64,000 nucleotides of DNA from an uncultured Eubacteriales bacterium (GTDB lineage Bacteria; Bacillota; Clostridia; TANB77; CAG-508): positions 26,597 to 90,596 of the forward strand of contig CAOJUE010000004.1 of NCBI GenBank assembly GCA_948443845.1, written 5' to 3'. The notes beneath the pieces are model-generated. The model was not told where the DNA came from. It was given only the letters and a program-made list of their open reading frames with translations, and ran no database searches. Below, piece after piece: positions 63,909-64,000 of the stretch (position 1 is the first letter of the stretch; every line of letters begins with the position of its first letter). The translations under genes were made by a program, and so were the position numbers.

Positions 63909-64000
63909 ACCTGAATCCGTGAATTTTACAGATTAATAAACTTCCCTATAAAAAAAGAACAGATAAATTCCAGAATTTATAAATAATCCAGCATTTATCT

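Overview
The window is AT-rich DNA from a spore-forming, probably gut-dwelling member of the Clostridia. Evidence: sporulation and germination genes (spoIIM, bofA, a cwlD-like amidase), an orphan WalR-type regulator, Gram-positive Shine-Dalgarno and sigma-A signals, many WYL, GyrI-like and KGITLIS-type prepilin genes, and a C-A-T-C-A-T-R peptide synthetase of the sort found in gut Clostridia.

The outstanding signal is translational. Eleven reading-frame breaks, in ten otherwise well-formed genes (hisS, rimO, spoIIM, rqcP, a NUDIX gene, a GyrI-like gene, a prepilin gene, a PHP-family gene, a histidine kinase, and an 8 kb cyclic-glucan-synthase-like gene broken twice), have one form. The zero-frame codon is CGG, and skipping its C lets GGN be read as a conserved glycine, which restores the family sequence. 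Reading both strands by eye, I found only one other in-frame CGG, in a small unknown gene. This looks like obligatory +1 frameshifting, or four-base CGGN decoding, at a codon that is otherwise avoided.

Layout. 1-6 kb: start of a sensor kinase, then a minus-strand accessory cluster (YoaP-like pseudogene, radical SAM, GyrI-like, effector-binding protein, PIN pair, WYL regulator) studded with six copies of an ATATGACAT palindrome. 5-12 kb: membrane protein, small FTR-like protein, tRNA-Cys, yigZ, flavoprotein, trpB behind a Trp leader-peptide attenuator, and an Rpn-family nuclease. 12-20 kb: mutS2, prepilin-like genes, hisS behind a His leader-peptide attenuator. 20-25 kb: operon tsaC/sua5-pth-bofA-rimO-amidase. 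25-36 kb: WalR-type regulator, the glucan synthase, cwlD-like amidase, GT4 glycosyltransferase. 36-45 kb: rqcP, ORF6N protein, NUDIX, asnB, xerD, spoIIM, PHP protein, NAGPA-type protein. 44-51 kb: PRTase-like protein, tRNA-Met, two GT-C-like membrane proteins, three VirB2-like paralogs. 51-64 kb: HtrA protease, the peptide synthetase, a histidine kinase and an HD-GYP response regulator, then a decayed second copy of the Rpn gene.

How parts fit together: the synthetase is followed after 16 bases by a membrane sensor kinase and then an HD-GYP regulator, which suggests that production of a peptide aldehyde is tied to signalling. trpB and hisS share leader-peptide attenuation, where most Firmicutes would use T-boxes or TRAP. 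A few other breaks (YoaP-like gene, one prepilin, the second GyrI break, the second Rpn copy) are homopolymer indels, stops or deletions. They do not follow the CGG rule and serve as a contrast set.
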